Origin: CAVYEM01 sp963767635
GTDB taxonomy: Bacteria; Vulcanimicrobiota; Vulcanimicrobiia; Vulcanimicrobiales; Vulcanimicrobiaceae
DNA: 64,000 bases
Reading direction: 5' to 3'
NCBI GenBank assembly: GCA_963767635.1
Contig: CAVYEM010000001.1
Coordinates: 1,674,001 to 1,738,000, forward strand
Below are positions 53,108-62,309 of this stretch, piece after piece (position 1 is the first letter of the stretch; each line of letters opens with the position of its first letter). A program made the position numbers and the translations under genes. The notes under the pieces are model-generated. The model made no database searches. It was not told the origin of the DNA and saw only the letters and a program-made list of their open reading frames with translations.

Positions 53108-54136
53108 ATGCTGCCCGATTATCCGTTCCTACGCGCGTGCCGGCGGCAACCCGTGGCATACACGCCGGTTTGGCTCATGCGTCAAGCAGGACGGTATTTG
53201 CCGGAATACCGCCGGGTGCGAGACCGGTTTTCGTTCTTGGATCTCTGCCGCGATTCCGAGGCGGCCGCGCAAGTCACCGTCGAGAGCGTGCGCCGTCTGG
53301 GGGTGGACGCAGCGATCGTGTTCGCCGACATTCTGTTGCCGCTCGCGCCGCTTGAACTGGGACTACGCTACGCCAAAGGCGACGGCCCGACGATCGAGCG
53401 CACCGTTCGCAGCGCCGCGGACGTCGATGCGCTGCCCGCAGTGAACGTTTATGAATCGCTGGGTTTCGTCGCGCGTACGGTACGTCTCGTGCGCGCGGAA
53501 CTCGAGCGAGAAGTGCCGGTGATCGGCTTCGCCGGTGCGCCGTTCACTGTTGCATCCTACGCTATCGAGGGTGGCGGTTCGCGCAGCTACGTTGCCACGA
53601 AGTCGCTCATGTACAACGATCCCGGCACCTGGCACCGCTTGATGGACCGTATCGCCGGCCTCACGGCGGAGTATTTGAACATGCAGATCGACGCAGGCGC
53701 GCAAGCCGTGCAGACTCTTCGACACTGGGTGGGATGCTTGTCGCCGGCAGACTACCGCGCGTACGTGTTGCCGCATTCGCAGCGCGTCATAGCAGCGATC
53801 GACGCGGATACGCCCGTCGTTCACTTCGGGACGATGACCGGCAGTTTGCTTGAAGCGATGCGCGAGGCGGGCGGAAACGTGATCGGTCTGGATTGGCGCG
53901 TCGAGCTCGACCAAGCGTGGCAGCGGTTAGGCACCACGGTGGGCGTGCAGGGAAACTTGGATCCCGTCGCGCTCTTTTCGGATCGACACACGGTTCGCCG
54001 TGCCGCACAGGATATTTTGCGCCGGGCCGGCGGTCGCCCGGGACACATCTTCAATCTCGGACACGGCGTGCTGCCGGAGACGCCGGTCGACAACGTGCTT
54101 GCGCTCATCGATGCGGTGCACGAATACCGCCGCTGA
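53108..54136 (+). CDS. hemE: Uroporphyrinogen decarboxylase HemE
   Basis: 342 residues. PVWLMRQAGRYLPEYRRVRD (the RQAGRYLPEY signature), AIVFADILLPLAPLELGLRY, VIGFAGAPFTVASYAIEGGG, TLRHWVGCLSPADYRAYVLP, VHFGTMTGSLLEAMREAGGN, GVQGNLDPVALFSD and FNLGHGVLPETPVDNVLALI. Converts uroporphyrinogen III to coproporphyrinogen III. First gene of hemE-hemH-hemY; the stop overlaps the hemH ATG. A TTG six bases upstream is an alternative start. Confidence 0.95.
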   Translation: MLPDYPFLRACRRQPVAYTPVWLMRQAGRYLPEYRRVRDRFSFLDLCRDSEAAAQVTVESVRRLGVDAAIVFADILLPLAPLELGLRYAKGDGPTIERTVRSAADVDALPAVNVYESLGFVARTVRLVRAELEREVPVIGFAGAPFTVASYAIEGGGSRSYVATKSLMYNDPGTWHRLMDRIAGLTAEYLNMQIDAGAQAVQTLRHWVGCLSPADYRAYVLPHSQRVIAAIDADTPVVHFGTMTGSLLEAMREAGGNVIGLDWRVELDQAWQRLGTTVGVQGNLDPVALFSDRHTVRRAAQDILRRAGGRPGHIFNLGHGVLPETPVDNVLALIDAVHEYRR

Positions 54137-55014
54137 TGAGGCACGATGCCGTCGTTTTGCTCGGGTTCGGGGGACCCGAAAGCCCGCAAGAAATTCGGCC
54201 GTTCTTGGACCGCGTGCTGCAAGGCCGTCCCGTTCCGCCGGCCCGGTACGAGGAAGTGGTGCGGCATTACGAGCACATCGGAGGCCGTTCGCCGTTCAAC
54301 GAGCTCACGCGGCGTCAGGCACGTGCGCTCCAGCGCGAATTGCAGCACCGCGGCATCGCGCTGCCCGTGCGGGTGGCGTACCGCAATACCGCGCCGTTCA
54401 TCGACGACGTGGCCGCGGAGTTTGCGCACGGCCATCCCATTGCCATTATCGTAGCGGCGCACCAAAGTGAGGCCAGCTGGGACAAATATGCCGGCGCATT
54501 ACCGACCGCAACGTATGTGGAGCCGTATTACGATCGGCCCTTGTTCGTTCAGGCGCACGCAGAGCGCGTGTTGGAAGCGCTGCAGCGGCTCGGTAAGACG
54601 ACGTTCGAGAATACGGCGTTGATTTTCACCGCGCACAGCATTCCCCAAGACATGGCAGACCGCAGCCCATACGTTGCCCAGCTGCAGCGCTCGTGCGAAC
54701 TGGTCGCGCGCAAAGCCGGAGCGGCATCGTGGAGAATTGGGTATCAAAGCCGCAGCGGTTCGCCGGCGCAGCCTTGGCTGGAACCGGACGTGCGCGAAGT
54801 CATTGCGGCGCTCCCAAATCGCGGCATTACCGATGCGGTAGTCGCGCCGATCGGGTTTTTATGCGATCACGTCGAGGTGCTGTACGATCTCGACGTAGAC
54901 GCCGCCGCAACCGCCCGCGAGATCGGCGTACGGATGGCTCGCGCGAGTGCCCTCAACGATCATCCGCTGTTCATCAGCATGCTCGCCGATCTGGTGCAGG
55001 ATTGCCGCGAATAG
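54136..55014 (+). CDS. hemH: Ferrochelatase HemH/CpfC
   Basis: 292 residues. VLLGFGGPESPQEIRPFLDR at the start, HYEHIGGRSPFNELTRRQAR, VRVAYRNTAPFID, ALIFTAHSIPQDMADRSPYV (metal-site His), GYQSRSGSPAQPWLEPDVRE and VVAPIGFLCDHVEVLYDLDV (Glu). Inserts iron into a porphyrin. Short length and the absence of a membrane anchor are as in bacterial soluble forms. No [2Fe-2S] Cys set is evident. The hemY frame overlaps its end by 13 bases. Confidence 0.94.
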   Translation: MRHDAVVLLGFGGPESPQEIRPFLDRVLQGRPVPPARYEEVVRHYEHIGGRSPFNELTRRQARALQRELQHRGIALPVRVAYRNTAPFIDDVAAEFAHGHPIAIIVAAHQSEASWDKYAGALPTATYVEPYYDRPLFVQAHAERVLEALQRLGKTTFENTALIFTAHSIPQDMADRSPYVAQLQRSCELVARKAGAASWRIGYQSRSGSPAQPWLEPDVREVIAALPNRGITDAVVAPIGFLCDHVEVLYDLDVDAAATAREIGVRMARASALNDHPLFISMLADLVQDCRE

Positions 55015-56381
55015 CCGTACTTGGCGGCGGCATCAGCGGCCTGGCGGCCGCAAACAAGATCCTCGAACTCGCGCAACGACGTGGCATAGCCGTCGATCTG
55101 ACGCTTTACGAGCGCAGCGAACGGCTCGGCGGATGCGTGCAAACGGTGCGTACCGGCGGCTTAGTAATGGAAACGGGCGCCGATTCGGTGTTGATCGACA
55201 AACCCGCCGGCGCCGCGTTGCTGCAGCGTCTGGGTTTGGAACAGCGCATCGTCGACGTGCAGCCGCAATTCAAAGGCGCGCGCATCGTGCACGCGGGACG
55301 TTTGCATCGCATTCCTTCGCACTTCCGATTGTTTGCGCCGACGTCGTTGCCGGCATTGCTCCGGAGCGGAATCTTTAGCGCTAAAGGAATTGCGCGCGCG
55401 GCGATGGAGCCGTTCGTTCGCGCGCGACAAAGCAACGACGACGAGAGCTTGGCCTCCTTCGTCACGCGCAGATTCGGGCGTGAGGTGCTCGATCGCCTCG
55501 CACAGCCGCTCATCGGCGGCATCTATTCAGCGGATCCACGACGACTCAGCATGAACGCGACGCTGCCCCAGTTCGTTCAGCTCGAACGGCAATACGGCAG
55601 CATCCTGCGCGGCATGCGCACGCAACGCGCCAAGCCGACCCCGCGTTTGGTGAGTTTACGCGAAGGATTAGGGGCGATCGTCGATGCGTTGAGTGCGACG
55701 CTGGGAGACGCGGTGCGCACGGGCGCCGAAGCGATCGCTTTGGAACGCGATGCCGAAGGTTGGGCGATCGCCTTTGCGGATTCGCGCCGCGCGCACGCGG
55801 ACGCTATCGTCTTCGCATTGCCCGCGTATGCCTCCGGCACGCTGTTGCGCCGCTACGACGGTCGCCTGGGCGAATTGCTTGGAGGCATCCGATACAACTC
55901 GATTGCCACGGTAACCCTGGCGTATGCGAGCGATGCGGCCCGTTTGCTTCCATCGAGCACCGGCTTCATCGTGCCCTTCGTCGAAGGCCGCGCGATTACG
56001 GCGGCGACGTTCAGTTCGCAAAAATATCCGGGCCGCGCTCCTGCAGGAATCTCACTGCTGCGGGCGTTCGCAGGCGGTGCTCTTCAACCGGATCTGCTCG
56101 ATCTGGACGACGAGGAATTGATTCGCGCGACGCGCGGGGAGTTTTCGAAATTTATGCGACTTGGCGACGATCCGCAGCACTGCCTCGTTACTCGGTGGGT
56201 CCGTTTCCTGCCGGAATATGCTGCCGGACATTTGGAAGTCATCCATGAAGCGCAGCGGCGCATCGCACGGTTTCCTGGTCTGGCGCTTGCCGGTTCTGCT
56301 TACCACGGCGTCGGCATTCCGGATTGCATCAAAAGCGGCGAAACGGCCGCGGAATCCGTTTTTGGGTACATTCGCGACTAA
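55002..56381 (+). CDS. hemY: Protoporphyrinogen/coproporphyrinogen oxidase, HemY type
   Basis: 459 residues from TTG 55002. FAD site IAVLGGGISGLAAANKILEL, LYERSERLGGCVQTVR, GGLVMETGADSVLIDKPAGA, LAQPLIGGIYSADPRRLSMN, SLREGLGAIVDALSATLGDA and C-terminal FPGLALAGSAYHGVGIPDCI with SGETAAESV. Oxygen-dependent HemY-type flavoenzyme. It could act on coproporphyrinogen (CgoX) or protoporphyrinogen; the hemEHY order is that of Gram-positive coproporphyrin-pathway bacteria, and which route applies here is not decided by this window. Confidence 0.9.
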   Translation: MPRIAVLGGGISGLAAANKILELAQRRGIAVDLTLYERSERLGGCVQTVRTGGLVMETGADSVLIDKPAGAALLQRLGLEQRIVDVQPQFKGARIVHAGRLHRIPSHFRLFAPTSLPALLRSGIFSAKGIARAAMEPFVRARQSNDDESLASFVTRRFGREVLDRLAQPLIGGIYSADPRRLSMNATLPQFVQLERQYGSILRGMRTQRAKPTPRLVSLREGLGAIVDALSATLGDAVRTGAEAIALERDAEGWAIAFADSRRAHADAIVFALPAYASGTLLRRYDGRLGELLGGIRYNSIATVTLAYASDAARLLPSSTGFIVPFVEGRAITAATFSSQKYPGRAPAGISLLRAFAGGALQPDLLDLDDEELIRATRGEFSKFMRLGDDPQHCLVTRWVRFLPEYAAGHLEVIHEAQRRIARFPGLALAGSAYHGVGIPDCIKSGETAAESVFGYIRD

Positions 56382-56403
56382 GACTAAAAGGAGAGAATAT
56401 TTT

Positions 56404-56958
56404 ATGCGTCAACTTCTCGTAGCTGCGGCACTGGCCGCATCCGCAATAGCGCTGCCGTCCATCGCTAGCGCCGCACCCGTTGCCGGCGCGCAGTACGCGG
56501 GCACGATCACCACGAGCGTTAATACAAAGACCGCTTCCGTCGGGCAACCCGTAACGCTGAACCACGTCACGTCGTCGAGCGGAAGCGTTGCCGGCGCGAC
56601 GATGTACGGCACGGTCACCAAAGTCATCCGCGCAGGACAAGGGCGGACCGCGCAATTACAGATGACATTTACACGGCTCACGATGCCCGACGGCAGCTCC
56701 TACGCAATCGACGGCGTGGTCACCGGCATGCAATCGAACACGAAGAGCAATGCCCTCAAGGAGGCCGGCGGCGCAGTCGCCGGCATGATCGTTGGCAACA
56801 TGGTCGGCAAGACGATCTTTCACTCCGGTGCGGGCGGCCTTTTGGGTGCGGCGGGCGGTTTTTTGGTCGCCAAGAATAACCGCTCCGACGTCACGGTTCC
56901 CGCAGGTTCGGCCGTCAAGGTGATGCTGCGTTCGGTTCGCCGGCAGGCGGGTCACTAA
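56404..56958 (+). CDS. Secreted glycine-zipper protein
   Basis: 184 residues with signal peptide MRQLLVAAALAASAIALPS. N-terminal beta-rich half (GTITTSVNTKTASVGQPVTL, YGTVTKVIRAGQGRTAQLQM), then a glycine-zipper stretch: EAGGAVAGMIVGNMVGKTIF and GAGGLLGAAGGFLVAKNN, and a closing strand DVTVPAGSAVKVMLRSV. AAAGGAG sits about 10 bases before ATG 56404. Probably an envelope-associated protein; function unknown. Confidence 0.65.
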   Translation: MRQLLVAAALAASAIALPSIASAAPVAGAQYAGTITTSVNTKTASVGQPVTLNHVTSSSGSVAGATMYGTVTKVIRAGQGRTAQLQMTFTRLTMPDGSSYAIDGVVTGMQSNTKSNALKEAGGAVAGMIVGNMVGKTIFHSGAGGLLGAAGGFLVAKNNRSDVTVPAGSAVKVMLRSVRRQAGH

Positions 56959-56985
56959 CCCGAAGGAAACGATCGAGGTCATAAA

Positions 56986-57016
56986 GTCCGTCCAGCGTCG
57001 TCGACGTTGGACGGAC
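56986..57016. other. Long inverted repeat (hairpin) between two genes
   Basis: GTCCGTCCAGCGTCG, one base, then CGACGTTGGACGGAC: 14 of 15 positions pair (one G-T). It lies 10 bases before ATG 57027 and has no T tract, so it may be a processing or stability element or an operator instead of a terminator. Confidence 0.55.
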
Positions 57017-57026
57017 GGCAACTTCG

Positions 57027-57314
57027 ATGGTCTGGCTCACGTTAGGATCGCTGATCGCGATTTTTATCTGTACGTCGGTGCTCGGATACATGAAGTTGCG
57101 CCTGATCAATACCTTTGCGCCCGAGCAGTTTTTCACCGATCCCGCAGCGCGCAGGTTGTGCCGAAACGCGGTACTAAGCGTTGTGTGTTTGGCCTTGTCG
57201 ATTGTCGTGTTTTCGGCGAGCACGCAAATCTGGTGGGTGACCCTGGGCGGCGCATTGTTCGGTCTGTGGGCGGTAAGCCGCAACGTGCACGTATTCAAAC
57301 GGCTTCGCAGCTAG
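57027..57314 (+). CDS. Small membrane protein, 95 aa
   Basis: One N-terminal helix (LTLGSLIAIFICTSVLGYM) and two more (AVLSVVCLALSIVVFSAST, WWVTLGGALFGLWAVSRNV) with basic cytoplasmic ends. No family recognised. Start ATG 57027 lies just after a strong hairpin. Confidence 0.55.
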   Translation: MVWLTLGSLIAIFICTSVLGYMKLRLINTFAPEQFFTDPAARRLCRNAVLSVVCLALSIVVFSASTQIWWVTLGGALFGLWAVSRNVHVFKRLRS

Positions 57315-57413
57315 GCGTCCCGGCGCGGACCTGCGCATTGCGCCGCTAAGGAGCGACCACCCCAGCACCCGCCGGCGCGTAAAGCACGCCAATATGTGGA
57401 AAGAGTCCAGTCT

Positions 57414-57986
57414 ATGAAAACGGACGGACTGGTTCGCGATCTTTCCTTGCTTGCCGTGCGGCTGGTGCTTGGCGGCTCTATCGCCGCGCACGGGGCGCAG
57501 AAGATGTTCGGCGCTTTCGGCGGATCGGGCATCGAAGGAGCGTCCAAGATGATGGGCTCTCTCGGTTTCGATCCGCCCGAACGCTTCGCGCGCATGGCCG
57601 CGGCTACGGAGTCTGGATCGGGAACGCTGATCGCACTGGGTGCACTCGGGCCCGTCGGACCCGCCATGCTGCTCTCCGTCATGCTAACCGCAGTTGAAAC
57701 GGTGCACAGGCCCAAGGGTTATTGGGCCGGCGAGGGCGGTTACGAGATGAACACGATGTACGGCCTGCTCGCGCTGCTTCTCGCTACGGAGGGGTACGGG
57801 TCGTTCTCGTTGGATGCCGCGCTGGGAGTGCACGAAAAGACCGGCGCCACGCTGGGGTGGTTCGCGCTTGCAGGAGGTGCCGCCGGATCGATGAGCGTGC
57901 TATCGCAGCGCAAGCAGCAATCGTCGCCGCAGCAGAGCACGCAGGGCGAAACGTCGCCGTCGCAGCCGGCGATGAGTTCCAACTAG
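57414..57986 (+). CDS. DoxX family membrane protein
   Basis: 190 residues from ATG 57414 (GAAAGAG eight bases upstream); GTG 57396 is an alternative. LSLLAVRLVLGGSIAAHGAQ, KMFGAFGGSGIEGASKMMGS with GFDPPERFARMAAATESGSG, and LLSVMLTAVETVHRPKGYWA match the four-helix DoxX/YphA group. A Gln/Ser-rich tail follows. DoxX proteins are linked to sulfur or oxidative-stress functions in some species; none is established here. Confidence 0.8.
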   Translation: MKTDGLVRDLSLLAVRLVLGGSIAAHGAQKMFGAFGGSGIEGASKMMGSLGFDPPERFARMAAATESGSGTLIALGALGPVGPAMLLSVMLTAVETVHRPKGYWAGEGGYEMNTMYGLLALLLATEGYGSFSLDAALGVHEKTGATLGWFALAGGAAGSMSVLSQRKQQSSPQQSTQGETSPSQPAMSSN

Positions 57987-58002
57987 CAGTCGCTTTTGCG
58001 GA

Positions 58003-59656
58003 TTATCCCGCCAGCGATTGCCAGCGATAGCGGGCCATCGATTGGTGCAGCGCATGCTGCGCCCGGCGCGTCTCGCGGTGCGTGGAGCGAATGATTTCGC
58101 TCCGGCGCTCCACAGGCCATAACACCGCCAACGCTTGCAAGAACCGGCTGAGGCGGCGCACGTCGCGATCGAGGCTTTGCATTGCGATGGGGCGGCGCAA
58201 CCACTCCTTGGACGAAGCTCGGCGCAGCGCTGCATATCCGCTGGAGCGCGCCGCGTGCGCATTGCGAAGAATAGAGAGAATGATGCATGCGAGCAGCGAG
58301 GTTGAACCACGGGCGAACACGGAATCCTGGAAGCGCGCGAGGTAGAGATCCGCAAGCGAACGCGCAAAGCCGTCTTCCAGTACGAACGGGCCAAGCTTCT
58401 TGGGCGCTCGCACGGGAAAGTGAAATAGATCGTCTGCAGCGTACGCATTCCGATCGACCGGCGCCAGGTACAAGCGCAGCGCTTCCATCGACCACGGCCC
58501 TCGATCGATCGGCGCTGCCGCCAAGAGACACGCACCGAGCGTTGCGGCAGACTGGCTTGCAAGATTGTGGTATTTCAGCGCTCGCGCACGATCGTACGTG
58601 GTTTTCGCAATTTCCCACGCTCGTTCGTATGCGCCGCGTTCGAGCAGGTAGCGTCCCGCCATGCTCTTCATCGAGAGCGCGTGAAACGCACTCCGGCAGT
58701 CGTCCAAGCCTTCGGGGGACCAACGTGCACCCGTCTGGAGAGAGCAGCGTCCGAGCACTTCCGAAGCGTACACCCGTACGTCGGCGTGCGGCGCAGCGAG
58801 TTCGGAGGCGAGCTTCCCGGTTTCTTCCGCTTCCTTCAAGTTTCGCGTTGCCAGGGCGATCTGCGCCTTGCGGACATAGGCAATGGACCACAGCAAACGA
58901 TCTTCCCGGCAAGCTCCGAGCGAGAACACCAGGTCCAGTTCGGCACGCGCATCACGCAGGCGTCCTTCGTACAGGTAGAGTTCGCCGCGGTCGAGCGTAA
59001 ACTTCATCCGCGCGGAGAGAGAAAGGCGCGCACAGACCGAAGCCATGCTGCGTACGGCCGAACGCATCGCCGCCAAATCTCCCCGGCAGCGAGCGACGTA
59101 CAAAGCGTTTTGCGCGACTTCAAAAACCGAGGCCGGATCCCGCACCCCAAAGCAATCGTAGACGTTATCCGCCGCCTCTGCGAGCAACGCATCCGCACGC
59201 GCGCCGTCGCCCGACATTTCCGCAGCGAGCGCCGCCGCAGAGAGCGCGCGGCCGCGATCCTTCCCCAAATAGTGTCCGGGTTCGATGCGTTCGGGCTCTA
59301 GCCGGTCGACCATCGGAAGCGCAATCGGCACGACATTGCGGCCGATGGCCGCAGTGGAGCAGCGTTGCGCTTTTCTCAGCCTGCGCGACGATAGTGCCCG
59401 AAAGCCGCTCGAGCGCTTCTTTTCGCCGGCGATAGTACGTTCGTTCGGTCAGGCCGCAACGGCCGCTGCCGGACAAGATTCGCGCTTCGAAACTGCCGGC
59501 CGCAAATGTTTGGAACATCGCACGATCGATCGCTTCGGCAACCGTGTGCGCTGCGAACGATTCCCGCAACCGTGCTCCAAGAGCCGATTGTGAGAGGGCC
59601 GCCTCATCGTTCCTGTATCGCAGCAGGCGCCGAACGTCCCGCTCCAGGCTGTTCAC
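58003..59656 (-). CDS. Large tetratricopeptide-like regulator of unknown type, apparent frameshift
   Basis: 551 residues corrected. N-terminal 110 residues: ERDVRRLLRYRNDEAALSQS and GLTERTYYRRRKEALERLSG, a basic helical segment that may bind DNA. The rest is helical with TPR-like repeats (ALAAEMSGDGARADALLAEA, AYVRKAQIALATRNLKEAEE, ERGAYERAWEIAKTTYDRAR). The frames join at 59377-59383 (coding strand CAGGCTG); removing one G gives CAGCTG and IVAQLRKAQRCSTAAIGRN. Span 3n+1. The GTG 59656 start overlaps the end of the glycosidase gene by 53 bases; a later start is possible. Sensor or transcription regulator role is inference. Confidence 0.5.
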
Positions 59657-62273
59657 GATCGTTCAGCGCGTCCGCAACGCCCGCCGTGACGGCATCCGTC
59701 CCCGTCTCAGGGGCGTCGAGCGCGCGGAACAGCAGAACGCGATATCCCTGGCTTTCGATGGTGACGGCGACCGTGCAAATTTGCTCGCGTGCGAGTACGG
59801 AATCCGTCTCCCAGTCGCCTCGCTCGCTATTGTACACGCGCGAGTGATAGCGGACATGCGGTTGGAGCAGCTCCGTCAAATCCAACGGCACGTTTTTCGT
59901 GGCGGTTCCAACGTTGCCCACCAGTACGGCGAACTCGCCGGCGCGGCGCAAAGCGACGACGCGCGCAATGCGTGAAAAGATCGGTATGCGATCCGAGACG
60001 TCTTCTTCGTACAGCGAATGTACGGCCTCGGTCTCGATCTCACACGTGGTAAACAGGTGGAACGTGCCGCCGGTGCGCACGGCAAAATAGCTGATTTCAC
60101 GATCTCCGTACGGCAGGCGGCGTAGCGCCAGCCATTTCCACGATGGGGGAACTAGCGGGTTGATTTGCGGGCGATCTCCCGTCAGAGTCAAGCCGCAAAC
60201 ACCCTCGATGGCGGCCCACAAAAAGCGCGGCGGCTCCCACGGGCTCAAACGCATGCCGCGGTTCACCAGCGATTCTCCATCGAACCATTCGCTGAATTGC
60301 CCCGGCACGGTTTGATGTTTGCGCGGATCGGTGCCGTAATGCTGGAACGATGCGCGCAGCGCATTCACCATAAAGTCGGGGTGGTAGCGCGCGGCGGCGA
60401 AAGCGTACCACCACGTCAAACCGGGCCAAACGCCGCCGATAAGCCCCGCGAACGCTGCGGGATCGTAACGGGGATCCAGGCACGAAGCCGTGCGCAGTCC
60501 CGCTTCCGTCCAAAAGTCCGATGAGTTGAGGCGGCTGATGATTCGGAAAGACGTTTCGTCGTCGCACGCGTGGAACATGACGGGGAAGATTTCATCGCCG
60601 GTCACGTCGGTATGCGGGTTTCCGTCGGCGTCGACGTTCAGGTAAAACAAGCCGTTCTCGGGATTGATGAGATGCACTTGCATCGCGTCGCGGATCGCCG
60701 TGGAGGCGTCGGCAAAGGCTTGAATACGCGCGTCGCTCTCGTGAACGCGTTCTCCCAAATGCGCTAGCGCGCGCAGCGCCGCTACGCACTCAGCATTGAT
60801 TTCGGTGACCGCGCCGTTGATGGTATAGTTCGGGATGATGTTGCGCCAACTTGCAATCGCCCACACGTTTCCGCGCGGATCCTTCGCGTTGCAAAATACG
60901 AGATGGCGCTGATCCATCTGCGAAATGATATACTCGCCGGCCTTGGCGAGCGAGGGATACACGCGACGCAGCCACTCCTCATCCCCCGTCGAGCGGAAGT
61001 GGTGATTGGCGGCGATGACATACAGCGGCGTGTCGTCGTTGATGTTCAGACCGTCGTCTTCGATGCGGCCGGTCATGGCGTCAACGTACTCCGGCAACTT
61101 CCCGCTCGGGTATTGCAGCGCGGCCCACTTTTCGAGCAGCGAGCGAGAAAACGCCGGCATGAAGTGATCGCACCCGTATACGAACCATGCGCAGTCGCGG
61201 CACACGACGTTCGACATCACCCCGGGATCGTTCGTGAACAGCCAGCCCGTCGGGTATTTCGCCATGACGCGGCGCATATTCACTTTGCTCCAGATCGAGC
61301 CGTCGTTGATCACTTCGTCGGGCGTAATGACCTCGCCGCGGTGCAGGACGTCCTCCAAATTATCGATCGTTTGCGCCAGCACTTCCACTCCGGACATCGC
61401 TGCAGCAAAGCGGCGCGTTGCGTCTTGCTTGCCGTTTACGTACAGTCCGGTACGGAACGAAAAACTTTCGCGCTCGCCCGGTTTGAGCGTGAATTCGATC
61501 TGCAAACTCCCGAGAATGTCGCCCACGGCTTCCGTGCGGTTCGAAAGCGGCTTGACGCGCGAAGTGCTATACACATTGCTGACGTCGAAACTCGTTTCGT
61601 ATGCGTCGGGACGGCGGCTAACGCCGAAAATGCGCACGGCTCCGGGATCGCCGGCATTGGTCGCGACCAGCCCGAATACGTTCTCATCGTACTGGGCAGA
61701 GACGTCTTCGGCCGTATCTCCGCGCAGGCGCGCGAAACCGTTGACGCGCAAGTCATGTTCGACGGTGCCGCGGTTTTCGATCTCGACGATCTGATACAGA
61801 ATGGGTGGGTCGTTTTCTACGTCACCGCCGCCGAGCAACGGCAAAAACACCGTTTCACGTACGAATACGGACCCCGCGATATCGAAGCTGCGCCGCTGGT
61901 AGGCCGGATGAATCTCCACCGTGACGGCATCGCGATCCAGCGAGAGCGGCGTAAACACTTTCATGCTGCTCTCGCCCGCCGGCCCTTTCCATGCATCCCG
62001 AAGCGGCCGTCCGGCCAAGGCGTAGCGAACGGAAATGGCTCCAACGAGCGATCGCCCTACGGCAATGCAAAACACGCGCTCGACGTCGCCGGTGTTTTTG
62101 GTGTTGACCCACAGCGCGCTGTTTCCCAGGCTCGATCCCACGCCCAGATGCTGCGTGCTCAACGTGTACGTGGGCAGGCGCCGCGAACTCTCGAGCGCGT
62201 GCTCTGAAGAAGATTTCACCACGGCGATCGCCGTTTTAGCGTCCATTGAAGAGCGTAGTTCGTTGAACGGCAT
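59604..62273 (-). CDS. Six-hairpin glycosidase / glycogen-debranching-like enzyme
   Basis: 889 residues. An N-terminal beta-sandwich (about 1-290; LYQIVEIENRGTVEHDLRVN, FTLKPGERESFSFRTGLYVN), an (alpha/alpha)6 barrel with FTNDPGVMSNVVCRDCAWFV, KLPEYVDAMTGRIEDDGLNI, NDDTPLYVIAANHHFRSTGD, INAECVAALRALAHLGERV, GLIGGVWPGLTWWYAFAAAR, and a C-terminal beta domain. The layout and the acidic residues in the barrel match glycosyl hydrolases or phosphorylases of clan GH-L/GH94 type. No signal peptide, so intracellular glycan turnover is likely. Exact family and substrate not fixed. Confidence 0.7.
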   Translation of the reverse strand: MPFNELRSSMDAKTAIAVVKSSSEHALESSRRLPTYTLSTQHLGVGSSLGNSALWVNTKNTGDVERVFCIAVGRSLVGAISVRYALAGRPLRDAWKGPAGESSMKVFTPLSLDRDAVTVEIHPAYQRRSFDIAGSVFVRETVFLPLLGGGDVENDPPILYQIVEIENRGTVEHDLRVNGFARLRGDTAEDVSAQYDENVFGLVATNAGDPGAVRIFGVSRRPDAYETSFDVSNVYSTSRVKPLSNRTEAVGDILGSLQIEFTLKPGERESFSFRTGLYVNGKQDATRRFAAAMSGVEVLAQTIDNLEDVLHRGEVITPDEVINDGSIWSKVNMRRVMAKYPTGWLFTNDPGVMSNVVCRDCAWFVYGCDHFMPAFSRSLLEKWAALQYPSGKLPEYVDAMTGRIEDDGLNINDDTPLYVIAANHHFRSTGDEEWLRRVYPSLAKAGEYIISQMDQRHLVFCNAKDPRGNVWAIASWRNIIPNYTINGAVTEINAECVAALRALAHLGERVHESDARIQAFADASTAIRDAMQVHLINPENGLFYLNVDADGNPHTDVTGDEIFPVMFHACDDETSFRIISRLNSSDFWTEAGLRTASCLDPRYDPAAFAGLIGGVWPGLTWWYAFAAARYHPDFMVNALRASFQHYGTDPRKHQTVPGQFSEWFDGESLVNRGMRLSPWEPPRFLWAAIEGVCGLTLTGDRPQINPLVPPSWKWLALRRLPYGDREISYFAVRTGGTFHLFTTCEIETEAVHSLYEEDVSDRIPIFSRIARVVALRRAGEFAVLVGNVGTATKNVPLDLTELLQPHVRYHSRVYNSERGDWETDSVLAREQICTVAVTIESQGYRVLLFRALDAPETGTDAVTAGVADALNDREQPGAGRSAPAAIQER

Positions 62274-62309
62274 ACGATTCCGCCGCTCGTCGAGCCGCTG
62301 ACGGATTCT

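Noticed and set aside
1137..59383. Programmed frameshifting as the explanation for the split genes
   Set aside because: Fifteen unrelated genes, mostly +1 but one -1, with breaks at different codons and no slippery heptamer or conserved downstream structure; the common factor is AGCT in the DNA, not a translational signal.
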